DNA of 64,000 nucleotides from positions 18,122,001 through 18,186,000 of the forward strand of contig JBAIAC010000033.1 in assembly GCA_037349315.1 (NCBI GenBank), given 5' to 3'. Positions within the stretch are counted from its first letter, which is position 1. Each line of letters begins with the position of its first letter. The position numbers and the translations under genes are program-made. The stretch is from Chelydra serpentina (Eukaryota; Chordata; Testudines; Chelydridae). Below, piece after piece: positions 14,143 to 24,721 of this stretch. Below the pieces are notes generated by a model. That model did no database searches. It worked only from the letters and a program-made list of their open reading frames with translations, and had not been told where the DNA came from.

Positions 14143-14214
14143 GGGTGAAATCCTGCCTCTACTGAATTTAATGGCATATCTCCTGTTGACTGTAATGGGG
14201 ACAGGATCTCTTGC
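14143..14214. mobile_element. 72-bp palindromic MITE (GGGTGAAATCC type)
   Basis: The left arm GGGTGAAATCCTG pairs with the right-arm block CAGGATCTCTTGC, and the interior halves are inverted copies (ACTGAATTTAATGG against TGACTGTAATGGGG). The flanks are gta and ata, two of three matching. Length and ends match five other elements in the window. Confidence 0.6.
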
Positions 14215-14444
14215 ATAGTTTAGACAAGACTTAACTGTGCATCCATAAGTGGGTTGTAACAGTGGATTGTCCAGGTGCCCAATTTCACTGATTGAGAGCA
14301 ATCAAAGCCCAGATTTGAGCCTCAGATCCCTGCGGAAATCTGAGGACAGAGACAGTCCACAAGCCCAGTGCCTTAGCACTGCTATCTGGATCCCTTCTTC
14401 CATGGCAGCATACCACTCATATGCTTTCTTTTAATCCATCCTCA

Positions 14445-15260
14445 TTTGATTTTCACTATTCTTCTCTGGGTCTTTTCTGTTTTTCTATATCTTTCTTAAG
14501 AAAGGCTCACCAGTTCTGAACACAGTGTTCCAGGTCATCTTCTTAGCGTATGCGCAACGTATTTCTGGTGGCACGTGACCAGGATTCATCACCAAATTTG
14601 CTCCACTAGTTGGATAATTAGTTTTCCCAGCCCAGTCTGGGTACTGATGGGGAGTGCGATGTGAGGGTGTACTATTGTTTTATATAAGGGTATGATAATA
14701 TTATTCTGAAATTCTCTTAATACAACCTACAGTTTCAGTTGTTTTTCTGACAGCTGCTGTAAATTGAAGAAACCACAAAGATGCCTGAAGATATTTTCCC
14801 TAAGTGGTCAATTTAGAATCCATCTGTGTGTAAAAGTTGTTCAAAATATTCCCTCCAAGGTGCATCACCTTGCATTTCTGTACACTGAATTTCATCTGTC
14901 ATGACCTAGGTAGGTCTATCTTTAGTTCTTTATGTTCTTTCCTAGGCTTGACTAACTCAAATAATGATCTGTCATCTTCCAGGTCATTCATATAAATATG
15001 TCAAACATTACAGAGCTTACTACAGACACTAAGACCATCCCGTTATTAACTGCTTTTCTTGATAGTAGTTGACTATTTTTTCCTTCTGTGTTATTTATGT
15101 CTTAGCATTTCTAATCCATAGTAGTACTTCACCTCTCAGTTTATGGCTATTTCATTTCCTTGGAAAGACCTTTGTGATCGGGATTATCAAAGGATCTTGG
15201 AAATTTCTTAAACATTTTACTAATCCTCTGAAGACTATTGCATGAAGCAGTGTCAAACTA
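14445..15260 (-). mobile_element. Old CR1/L3-like LINE relic, minus strand
   Basis: Read on the minus strand, a block near 14850-14910 corresponds to the WQMKFNVxKCKVMHL motif just after the palm of CR1/L3 reverse transcriptases. A block near 14465-14540 corresponds to the LEYCVQ...KLEKTQRR region. The block at about 14930-15060 corresponds to the segment after the FADD motif. The frame is broken by many indels. The termini are approximate. Confidence 0.6.
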
Positions 15261-16396
15261 AATCTCCATCTATTATATATCAATTATCATGTTATGTAAG
15301 AGCTGTAGTTGGATTAAAAATAACAGTGAGGCTGCCTAAGGGTATGTTAACCTCTGTATATTTTAAATTACTGATGTAACGTGACTGGGTTGAGAGATGG
15401 GGCCAAAGAAATGTTACACATATTACACAATTTCAAAAGGTGGCAATTGTCCAGTATTTTTATCTCAAACCATACTTCACTGATTTAAAAAATGTCCATT
15501 GCTGATTCTAGTTGTCAATACAACAGAATCTCAGCAGTCACTGTTTTAAAAAGTAAGTTTTTAAGCCCTCATGGTTGCAGAGATAAGCTTGAAAAAGTGA
15601 ACGATAAAGGTTCAAAAGCCAGAAGGCAAATTAAAAGAACTCTATCTGTATTATTTTAAAATCTGATTATTTTTAAGACAATCATGATTTTTTGAGAGGC
15701 CGGACTCATGATTTTTGAACACTTGAGTTTGGCAACATTGTACACTATCTTAGAAAAAGATTGTACTACCCTATTTTGTGTCAACTTTCATCTGCTTCCA
15801 TGAGAGATCAACTTTCCTTTTGGTTGAGAGCCCAAAATATGAGCATTATTCTTTCACTATCTATGACACAGAGAGAGTTTGAAGCAGTACACAGTAACTT
15901 TTGAGCATATCCGTTCATTTATTTGCTATAATATTTTAATCATACTTCAGCTTCCCCTTAATGAGGACAGTGAATTCATAATAAAATAAACTGAAAACTA
16001 TCATGCAGTTTCACAACTATTTCAAGATGGTTTCAGTGCAAGTCTATGGAGCCTGTTAAAATGTGTGATTATAACAGAAAACCAATTTCAGTTCAGGTCT
16101 ATGGAGATCCTATTACCAAGCAAAATTAAAATGTTGTCCAACAAGATCTACAATGATTACAAAAATATATTGAATGAAACACAAAATGAAATGCTCAGAT
16201 AATGATATAGTTCAGAAATTAATCCCTCCGTGAGTGCCACAGAATGCTTAGCCCAGCTTTATCATGTCCAAAGCATTGCAGAGTAAATATATATATATAA
16301 TTGCCCAAGGTTTGGTAACTTCTTAATAAGCATAGATGGAACAGATCTGAAGTCAGGTAACCTTAATTTTAACTGTTCTTGGTTTTGTACATTTAG
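15261..16396. other. Unique AT-rich stretch, no gene seen
   Basis: Short frames only, with a (TA)n run near 16290. Nothing else was recognised. Confidence 0.45.
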
Positions 16397-16503
16397 GTTG
16401 AGATTTTCAAATCCCACCTGGGGGATTTAGATTTCCAATTTGCATTACAATTAATGGGAATTTGGTGGCCAGATCTCCCAGGAGTCTTTGAAAATCCCAT
16501 CTT
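16397..16503. mobile_element. Small inverted-repeat element
   Basis: The arms GAGATTTTCAAATCCC (from 16400) and the inverse of TTTGAAAATCCCATC (16488-16502) pair around a short centre. This is the form of a MITE. The superfamily is unclear and no target duplication was recognised. Confidence 0.45.
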
Positions 16504-16639
16504 TAAATTACAGTCATATCTAAAATGCATTTATGATTTCACCTCTCTAAGTCTAGCAGTTCCATATGCAACATTACTATTATTAGAATGTCCATTACAG
16601 TGAGTCTGATAATATTGAGATTCCACTTCAAAGTGAACA

Positions 16640-18638
16640 ATAAAGGGCACTGAAGGCATTAAAAGACAGAAAAATAGCTATGGAAGAATTAAGACTGTGG
16701 AAAGCATCTTACAAGAAGTGGAAGATTGGACAAGTGACCAGGGAGGAGTATAAAAATATTGTTCAGGCATGCAGGAGTGAAATTAGGAAGGCCAAATCAC
16801 ACTTGGAGTTGCAGCTAGCCGGAGATGTTAGGAGTAACAAGAAGGGTTTCTTCAGGTATGTGAGCAACAAGAAGAAGGTCAAGGAAAGTGTGGGCCCCTT
16901 ACTGAATGAGGGAGGGAACCTAGTGACAGAGGATGTGGAGAAAGCTAGTGTACTCAATGCTTTTTTTGCCTCTGTCTTCACAGACAAGGGCAGCTCCCAG
17001 GTGGCTGCACTCCGCAGCACGGTATGGGGAGGAGGTGACCAGCCCTCTGTGGAGAAAGAAGTAGTTCGGGACTATTTAGAAAAGCTGGACGAACACAAGT
17101 CCATGGGGCCGGATGCACTGCATCCGAGGGTGCTAAAGGAGTTGGCCGATGTGATTGCAGAGCCATTGGCCATTATCTTTGACAAATCATGGCAATCGGG
17201 GGAGGTCCCGGATGACTGGAAAAAAGCTAATGTAGTGCCCATCTTTAAAAAAGGGAAGAAGGAAGATCCGGGGAACTACAGGCCAGTCAGTCTCACCTCA
17301 GTCCCTGGAAAAATCATGGAACAGGTCCTCAAGGAATCAATTCTGAACCACTTAAAGGAGGGGAAAGTGATCAGGAACAGTCAGCATGGATTCACCAAGG
17401 GCAAGTCATGCCTGACTAACATAATTGCCTTCTATGATGAGATAACTGGCTCTGTGGATGAGGGGAAAGCAGTGGATGTGCTATTTCTTGACTTTAGCAA
17501 AGCTTTTGATACAGTCTCCCACAGTGTTCTTGCCAGCAAGTTAAAGAAGTATGGGCTGGATGAATGGACGGTAAGGTGGATAGAAAACTGGCTGGATGGT
17601 CGTGCTCAACGGGTAGTGATCAATGGCTCCATGTCTAGTTGGCAGCCGGTATCAAGTGGAGTGCCCCAAGGGTCGGTGCTGGGGCCGGTTTTGTTCAATA
17701 TCTTCATCAACGATCTGGAGGATGGTGTGGATTGCACCCTTAGCAAGTTTGCAGATGACACTAAACTGGGAGGAGTGGTTGATACGCTGGAGGGTAGGGA
17801 TAGGATACAGAGGGACCTAGACAAATTAGAGGATTGGGCCAAAAGAAATCTGATGAGGTTCAACAAGGACAAGTGCAGAGTCCTGCACTTAGGACGGAAG
17901 AATCCCATGCACTGCTGCAGACTAGGGACCGAATGGCTGGGCAGCAGTTCTGCAGAAAAGGACCTAAGGGTTACAGTGGATGAAAAGCTGAATATGAGTC
18001 AACAGTGTGCCCTTGTTGCCAAGAAGGCTAACGGCATTTTGGGCTGTTATAAGTAGGGGCATTTCCAGCAGATCGAGGGACGTGATTATTCCCCTCTATT
18101 CGGCACTGGTGAGGCCTCATTTGGAGTACTGTGTCCAGTTTTGGGCCCCACACCACAAGAAGGATGTGGATAAATTGGAAAGAGTCCAACGGAGGGCAAC
18201 AAAAATGATTAGGGGGCTGGAGCACATGACTTATGAGGAGAGGCTGAGGGAACTGGGATTGTTTAGCCTGCAGAAGAGAAGAGCGAGGGGGGATTTGATA
18301 GCTGCTTTCAACTACCTAAAAGGGGGTTCCAAAGAGGATGGATCTAGACTGTTCTCAGTGGTAGAAGATGACAGAACAAGGAGTAATGGTCTCAAGTTGC
18401 AGAGGGGGAGGTTTAGGTTGGATATTAGGAAAAACTTTTTCACTAGTAGGGTGGTGAAGCACTGGAATGGGTTACCTAGGGAGGTCGTGGAATCTCCTTC
18501 CTTAGAGGTTTTTAAGGTCAGGCTTGACAATGCCCTGGCTGGGATGATCTAGTTGGGGTTGGTCCTGCTTTGAGCAGGGGGTTGGACTAGATGACCTCCT
18601 GAGGTCCCTTCCAACCCTGAGATTCTATGGTTCTATGA
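16640..18638 (+). mobile_element. CR1 LINE, 5'-truncated, best preserved copy
   Basis: About 2 kb, starting between the endonuclease and reverse transcriptase and running to the CR1 3' terminus (GATTCTATGGTTCTATGA). The tail contains the conserved GGACTAGATGACCTCCTGAG block. The coding part is described separately. Of the CR1 copies here it has the longest uninterrupted frame, so it is probably the youngest. CR1 retrotransposition commonly leaves 5'-truncated copies. Confidence 0.95.
16680..18552 (+). pseudogene. CR1 ORF2 fragment: reverse transcriptase with one frameshift
   Basis: The first frame, 16680-18056 (458 codons), carries the whole reverse transcriptase palm: [10 protein letters not shown] (residues 270-279, catalytic Asp271), [10 protein letters not shown] (327-336) and FADD (357-360, catalytic Asp359 and Asp360). 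It stops after GILGCYK. The protein continues in another frame from about 18050 ([16 protein letters not shown], then [10 protein letters not shown]) to the end at 18552. Compared with the copy at 24722-27066, one extra base in the stretch ggctgttataag near 18047 explains the shift. The N-terminal endonuclease is absent because of 5' truncation. The first ATG is not a genuine start. In life the enzyme would copy its own RNA at a nicked chromosomal target; this copy is presumed inactive. Confidence 0.93.
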
Positions 18639-19546
18639 AAGGTGTACATAAAAAGGCATGTGCTAGAATCAGAAAGCATGTAACAATGGAGTTAGAAATG
18701 CAGTACTACAGTGTAAAAGAATACGAATTTCATAACTATTAGTAATGTATACTGACATTCTATCAGTGAACCACTGCTGTAAGCATCAGCCCATTCACAC
18801 GCAGAGCAAGGCTATTTTTAAACAGGAAAAAAAATGAGGTGTTAGTCCTGATCTAAAAAATGTTTCAGACTATTTCCTCACATTTTAATATCAGCAGCCT
18901 CCAAATGATTGTTGAGTCCCAAATTTTCTAAGAAATAACCACAAGCTGAAGTAACCATAAATCAAAACAAAATAAAGGTTGCAAAAGAGCTTAAATAGTT
19001 TTGTGGTTTTATTTGAATGCAATATTAGATATACTTCAAAAGTGTTTCACTGCCATGTTTTGTTTTGTCTTTTTTTTGAGAGGTGATGAAAAGTATGCAT
19101 AACAGGATATAGTAAATGGAAAGTCTTCTAGAATATTACTACCTGCACAATGGTTCCAGTCGTGCTCACAGGTCATGACTAACGGCAAAGAAAGAATGCA
19201 GCATTACCCTACTCCATTAGTATAGACTGGTACATGGCAAAATGATGACAAGGCTATTATTTTACTTGTGATAATGATGTGTGAATGTTTTTATGAAGCT
19301 GGCAAATGAGGTCCATATAAAAACAATGCCTATGGATGCCATTTCTATAATAGAAATACCTACTGGTGATTGGGCAACCTAACCTTACTAAAACACACCA
19401 AAAGGAGTTGGATTTTCAAAAGGGATTTAATCTCTTAAGTTACTTACAGGCTTTTGAAAATTTTACTCAGAGTGAATATTTCTGTCATTTTCTCTGTCTA
19501 GGCTTAGTATTTAAATAGTGCCCATTGTCTCGGTATCTGAGGGATA
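18639..19546. other. Unique stretch, no gene seen
   Basis: AT-rich DNA with short frames only. No repeat family was recognised. Confidence 0.45.
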
Positions 19547-19712
19547 GAGTTTCAAAAATATTTAGGCCCCTTAACTTGCAGCTAGGCATCTAATAAGGTT
19601 TTCAAAGCACTGATTTAAAGAAGAGGTAGGTACTGTACTTAGGTGCTTTTGAAAATTCTGTTAAGCACCTATCTGAATCTTTAGGCACCTAAATACCTTT
19701 AAAAATCTGCCC
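19547..19712. mobile_element. Small inverted-repeat element (GGGCAGATTTT type)
   Basis: The left arm GAGTTTCAAAAATATTTAGG pairs with the inverse of the right arm (CCTAAATACC...AATCTGCCC). TTAGGTGC and TTAGGCACC motifs recur inside. It resembles a worn MITE. No target duplication was identified. Confidence 0.4.
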
Positions 19713-19807
19713 ATATGCCTCACAAATATTTGTAAATGGAATCACAATAATAATCTCTCTCTCCTTCCTTCCCAGCCTGTAAGAGAAATAGCTTGATTAT
19801 TTTATTG

Positions 19808-19863
<56 letters not shown>
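19808..19863. repeat. (TG)n(AG)n compound microsatellite
   Basis: About 14 TG units followed by about 13 AG units. Confidence 0.95.
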
Positions 19864-19866
<3 letters not shown>

Positions 19867-21389
19867 ACTTGAGGGAAAGTTACATTGAAGAAGTGAATTT
19901 GCATTTAATTGTGAACATTATGAGATCTGTGGTCATTCTGATCTCTGGCAGGGATGTGTTCTATGGTGTAGGTCCATCTCTCATAGAAGCTCTGCCTTCA
20001 GCATTCATGAGACTCCCCCTATTAGTTGGCAGTTTTGTTCCAGGTATGGTCCACCAGAAAACAGGAGGTCATGGATGTGGGGAAAGGCATAAGAGGTGCA
20101 GAGCCACCCTTGCATATTATGAAGTCCCCTGCATCGTAGCATGCAAGGATTGGGGCATGACTGGTGCAAGGATTGAGGGGGATGATGTAGGTGTCTGTGC
20201 TGGGGGTAGGCTATCTCAGCCCTTAACAAAGGTAATTTACGCAGAGCACTCTGCAGTCACTCCTTGTCCCTATAGGAAGGATCACTACCTTGTCCACAAA
20301 CCCTGCATATTTCCCAAATGCCTGGCCTGGCTCCTCGGGCTGGGTAATTCGAGCTGGATTCGAGCTATAAGTAAGATATACACTTAGTATACGTTGCAAA
20401 CTATAGATACCACTATGTTTCCTACCGTCATTAAATCTCATCTGCTCAGGTAGGCACTTCTCCTGGTTATACCCCTTCCTGAAGGAGGGCCTATTTTTAT
20501 TTATCTGCTTCTCTAAGTTTGTCTTCACTAGGACTTACATGTGTTTTGGTGGAAGGTGTTAGCTAACAGATTCTAACATGACTGACCACTAAGCTTCAAC
20601 TCAGTCATTTTAGCATTTTAGCACATTTTACCACATTAAAGTCTATACTGCTTTATCCACACTAGAATTTTAGAATGTTAGTGAACTCCTTCTAACAACA
20701 CACCTTGAAATTGTAGTCAAGACAAACCTTGAGGAGATGACTCTACCTACAGAAAGATCCTACTGATTACAGCAGGAGTTGGATCAGGCTTCAAAAATGC
20801 CTATTTTAGCAATATGCATTAGGTAGGTGTAAACCCAGGTTTCCAATGGTGAAAGATAAGTGCCTAAACACATGTGCTGCCTACCCATCTTTTAGCTTTG
20901 ACAAAAACTTTTACTGTGCTAAAGACCAGCGCTAAAGTCAAAAGACCAGTGGCAGGAAGACATTTAAATCCATAGTAGGAATAGATAGCAGTTTCAAAGT
21001 TCCCTGTCAACTGTGTAACAGAAACAGTTATAACCTTGGCATCTTTTAGATGAGAAAAGAAATCATTAAGCTTTTGCCTATTTTTCATTCACTCTAATAG
21101 GGGGCACCTGAAGGGTATAAGATGAATTTAAAATATGGCTTACACTTTATCAAGAAATTTTACTGGAGATATCTGTTTGCTTAAGTGTGTTTTGTCCTTT
21201 GTAAGGTTAAATAAATCTATTTTTTTTAGCTGATCATTGCTTAATTAAAATACTGTAGCTCTCTATTCAATAGAATACCTAGCTAATGATTTAATGCAAG
21301 GATTGGAGGGGACTTGGGGGGGGGAAGCACCAGACCCTTGCACAGTCTTTGTGTGTTCACCTCTTTAAACTAAATGCGCCTAGTATTAA
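19864..21389. other. Unique stretch, no gene supported
   Basis: A 191-codon frame begins inside the microsatellite and runs to 20387. Its protein has no recognisable domain and its start is repeat-derived. The rest contains short frames only. Confidence 0.4.
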
Positions 21390-21459
21390 GGCCTGATTAT
21401 ACTCCCATTTCAATTAATGAGGATTTTGCCATTGGCTTCAATTAAGCAGGCTCAGTCCC
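21390..21459. mobile_element. 70-bp palindromic MITE (GGCCTGAT type)
   Basis: The left arm GGCCTGATTATACTCCCAT is loosely inverted in the right arm (AAGCAGGCTCAGTCCC). The centre contains GGATTTTGCCATTGGC. The flanks taa and tga match at two of three positions. It is a worn member of the 72-bp group. Confidence 0.5.
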
Positions 21460-21557
21460 TGAACCCTTACTCAGGCAAATCTCCTATTGAATTCAGTTGA
21501 CAGCAAAGTTCCCCTGAGTGCAGGGACCAACAAAAGCACAGATATGTGTTTCCTATG

Positions 21558-22633
21558 TGTGACACTTCCCAGGGACGCCCAGGGATGTGAGGGCCCCACC
21601 ACCTGCCCTTAGCATGAGGGAGTCTTGTCTGTGCTTACTGTGGCTAAGCTCCCCAGCTCTACCGGACTCTGGCAACATAAGCACTGGCCTCTAGGCCTCT
21701 GCAGGCCTTGCTGTTTCTGTACAGTTTAGCAATTGGCACAAACCAACCCCGAAGTCTGGAGTACTCATCCCGTTCCACTGAACCCTCTCTGAGCTCTTAG
21801 ACCCAGTATTCCCAAAGGATAGTACATATCAGCTGGTAAGACTCAACTCAGGATCGCCCCTTTGCTTAACACACAACGCTCAGAGAGAGAGAGAGAGAAT
21901 AGCAAAAACAAGAATACGTTTATTATCAAAGAACAGAGATTGAAGTGATAATGAGTAAGAATATTGGAAACAAATGGTTACATACGAAACAAAATCATAA
22001 CACCCTTTCTAGAGACTAAACTTAACTAATAAGGCATTCCCCTGTCTCCTACAAGATATCTTACCGCAAGTTTTTCCCCCAGCCTTTTCTCCCAGTGTGG
22101 TTGAGACCCTTTCTCATAAGATTATGCCCACTAGCTGTTTGTCATCACAGATTTAAAAAATACTTAAGTGTTTATCTGTACTCCAGATATTGTTTTAAAA
22201 GTTCATTGTCTTAACCCTAAACAGGATAACTCCTGCTGTTTATTTTATCCTCCAGCACCTGTAATCTAATGATTAGCATTTTGCTCAGATTATAAATGAC
22301 TGTTTGTTGTGAACCATACAATACTGAGTTTGTATATGACCAGCCAGAGTGAGATAAACATCTTTTCCTCCATGCCTGCTAGGAATATGTGCATCACCTT
22401 TTGATGACCTGTCTTAACTCGCAGACCTAGAGAACATAATCTTTAGTGTATATATATAACCGCTCATATATTTTCCTGTACATACATCTCACAATGAGTA
22501 TGATGTCCAATGTAACACAGGCTTTCATTAGAGAACTTGCATTACATTCTGTTGGTGAATCCAAGGGATCTGTGCACACCTGTGTATCCGGGTGCCCTCT
22601 AGCAGTTAGCAGGTGAGAGGTTGTTGGGTCACA
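21558..22633. mobile_element. Solo LTR of an endogenous retrovirus-like element
   Basis: The block begins TGTGACACTTCC and ends GGGTCACA, so it has TG...CA termini in a short inverted repeat. Flanking pentamers ctatg (21553-21557) and gtatg (22634-22638) differ at one base, as expected of a 5-bp target duplication. At 1076 bp it is a plausible LTR. No coding region follows on either side, so it is a recombination-derived solo LTR. A minus-strand AATAAA near 21916 would fit minus orientation, but this is not decisive. Confidence 0.7.
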
Positions 22634-24369
22634 GTATGTATGGACCCAGATTTTAAAGCCCTACACACAAAAGATGGTGCCCCTGGCTGGAGTGCAAGTA
22701 ACACCCAATGCAAGTTTAAATTGGGGTTTGATCATTAAATCCAGCCCTTTCTTTTGTGGCTGGGGTAGGATCTCAAGGCAGTAGCAGTGGTAGTAATAGT
22801 GCTTTAGAAGCACCACAAAACTGGAACCTTAAATATAAATCTGTTTGAATTCTGTGAGAAAATCTCAAGATTTAAACCTGTCTTTATTTTCTGGTTGCAG
22901 TTCAATGAAATTTCATGGTTCCAAAATGGTGGAGGTCATGAAGAGCAGCTGCTCTTGCAAGATCCCCACTGTTTCAGTTTGTCATTCATGGCATTACTGT
23001 CAAATCTCAATATAAACACTAATCCAGTCTCTGCTTTAAAACCAAATTCTATCCTGAACCTAATTCTGTTCTGGATCCAACACCATCCTCTTGATTAATT
23101 TTAAATTATAAACAATTGTTGCCTCAGATTTAATGTACTGGGATATAAAAAAGAAGCATGTACAAGCCCATCTAGACTGAGGAAGTTTCCCTTTAGAAAC
23201 AATGAGATTTGCATTTCAAAGGCATTTTGAAGAAAATGTGTCAGGGAAATCAATGCTTTGAGAGTTGCGTTAGAGGTCTAGTAACTGGAGTTATAATTAG
23301 AAAATACTGGTAAACAAAAATTGAATTGTTTTTAATTTGTAACTAAGTGACGGGAATATTCAGCAGTCATTGGAAGGGAATGAAAGATATTGTATCCAGT
23401 GAAATAAGTATCCCCTTCCCCAAGACCCTTACTTTCAAACTACTTTTCATTTTCATTTTGGATTGTCAAAAGCTGAAGAAAATCATCCATAACTTATCAG
23501 AATGTTCAAGGGGTTTGGTAGGGATCTTTTAAATGAGTTCCTTCATTAGAAGAAATTGATTAAAGTTCCATACTGGGAGATTTTTCTCCCCCAATAACTC
23601 TGTATAATAGTCCTAGTCTGATGGTCCCTATCACTGCCTGACTCCCATCAAGACATTGTTTCACAAGCCAGCACCCGCTTTGGAATTTTTAGATAGCATT
23701 TCCCATGGCCAATTGACTTTATGCCATGGAGCAGTGTCAAGTTAAATAGGGTAATTATTTTCTGCATTTATCGTTATTGCTTTAGAGCAAGTACTTATCA
23801 GTATTTGAACAGCATACAGGAACTAAAGACACAAACCCAACCAAGAGGCAAAAATAGCTGGGGCATTAAAAAAAATAGAAAAGAAAAGAAACAAGAGCAC
23901 CTTTTGTGGAAGGCTCTGCTGCTTATAGCACTGACTATCACTACTGAATCAACGTAATTAAAAAGTTACCAGTTAATGAGGTCTGTCTTGGAGACAATCT
24001 ATTTGATTCAGTCCGTATCAATTCAGCTGCAGTGTAAAATGATGGTGTTGATTCATGAGAGGGGAAAAAAGCACTTCATTTGAAAGGGATTACTATATTT
24101 TATTGGTGCTCTGAGATGGTAATGGTTGTGTCAGCACTTCCATTATAAACTCTTTTCTCCCTGTTCTGTTTAAAAAGATGCTGTTGGGTTGCCCCTTCAC
24201 TTTCAGGGTCATTGTAACCTTTGGGGGAGATCAAGGCCATGAACTTCCTTAGATTACAATGTACTCTCTCAATGTACATCAGCACAGTTAGGCTAACTTC
24301 TGAGTTGCCATGGGAGGTATATTATCTCATGATTTATTACATGGTAACTTCATTATATTTGAGCCAAAT
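22634..24369. other. Unique stretch, no gene seen
   Basis: Short frames only. A polypyrimidine-AG at 22900 precedes a 60-codon frame, but no donor follows, so no exon is called. Confidence 0.4.
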
Positions 24370-24499
24370 GGGCCTGATTCTGGTCTCAGTTGCACTGCTG
24401 TAAATTAGGAGGTTTTTACAGTTGTAACTGAGATGAGAATTGGGACCAGTGAAGTTACACCAGTGAAGAACTGGTGTAAGTGGGATGAGAATCAGGTCC
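24370..24499. mobile_element. Small TIR element (GGGCCTGATTCTG type)
   Basis: The left end GGGCCTGATTCTGGTCTCA pairs with the right end GATGAGAATCAGGTCC, with inner blocks rich in TTACAC/GTGTAA. It is 130 bp with no coding capacity. The flanking trinucleotides (aat, taa) do not match, so the duplication has decayed or the ends are off by a few bases. The form fits the GGG-ended MITE group seen elsewhere here. Confidence 0.6.
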
Positions 24500-24721
24500 T
24501 AAGTGTACTTTGTTATATATGCGTTCTCTCAGATTTCTTAATTACACACAATGTAAGAGTAACTGCATAATAAATAGCGACATGTTTTAGTGAAAAAAAC
24601 AGATCCTTCCCCACAAAGTAGTTCACTGGCACTTTATCACGTTTATCATGTAATAAAAAAAGGTCAAGGATTGTAAAGAGCTCAACCCAAGCAAGGGCCC
24701 TCATTCTGAACTGCACCGCCC

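Noticed and set aside
19812..20387. 191-codon open frame
   Set aside because: It starts inside a TG/AG microsatellite, shows no domain or sensible composition, and has no splice or promoter support.
22900..23098. Polypyrimidine-AG followed by an open frame
   Set aside because: No donor site or recognisable protein; the frame simply runs to a stop.
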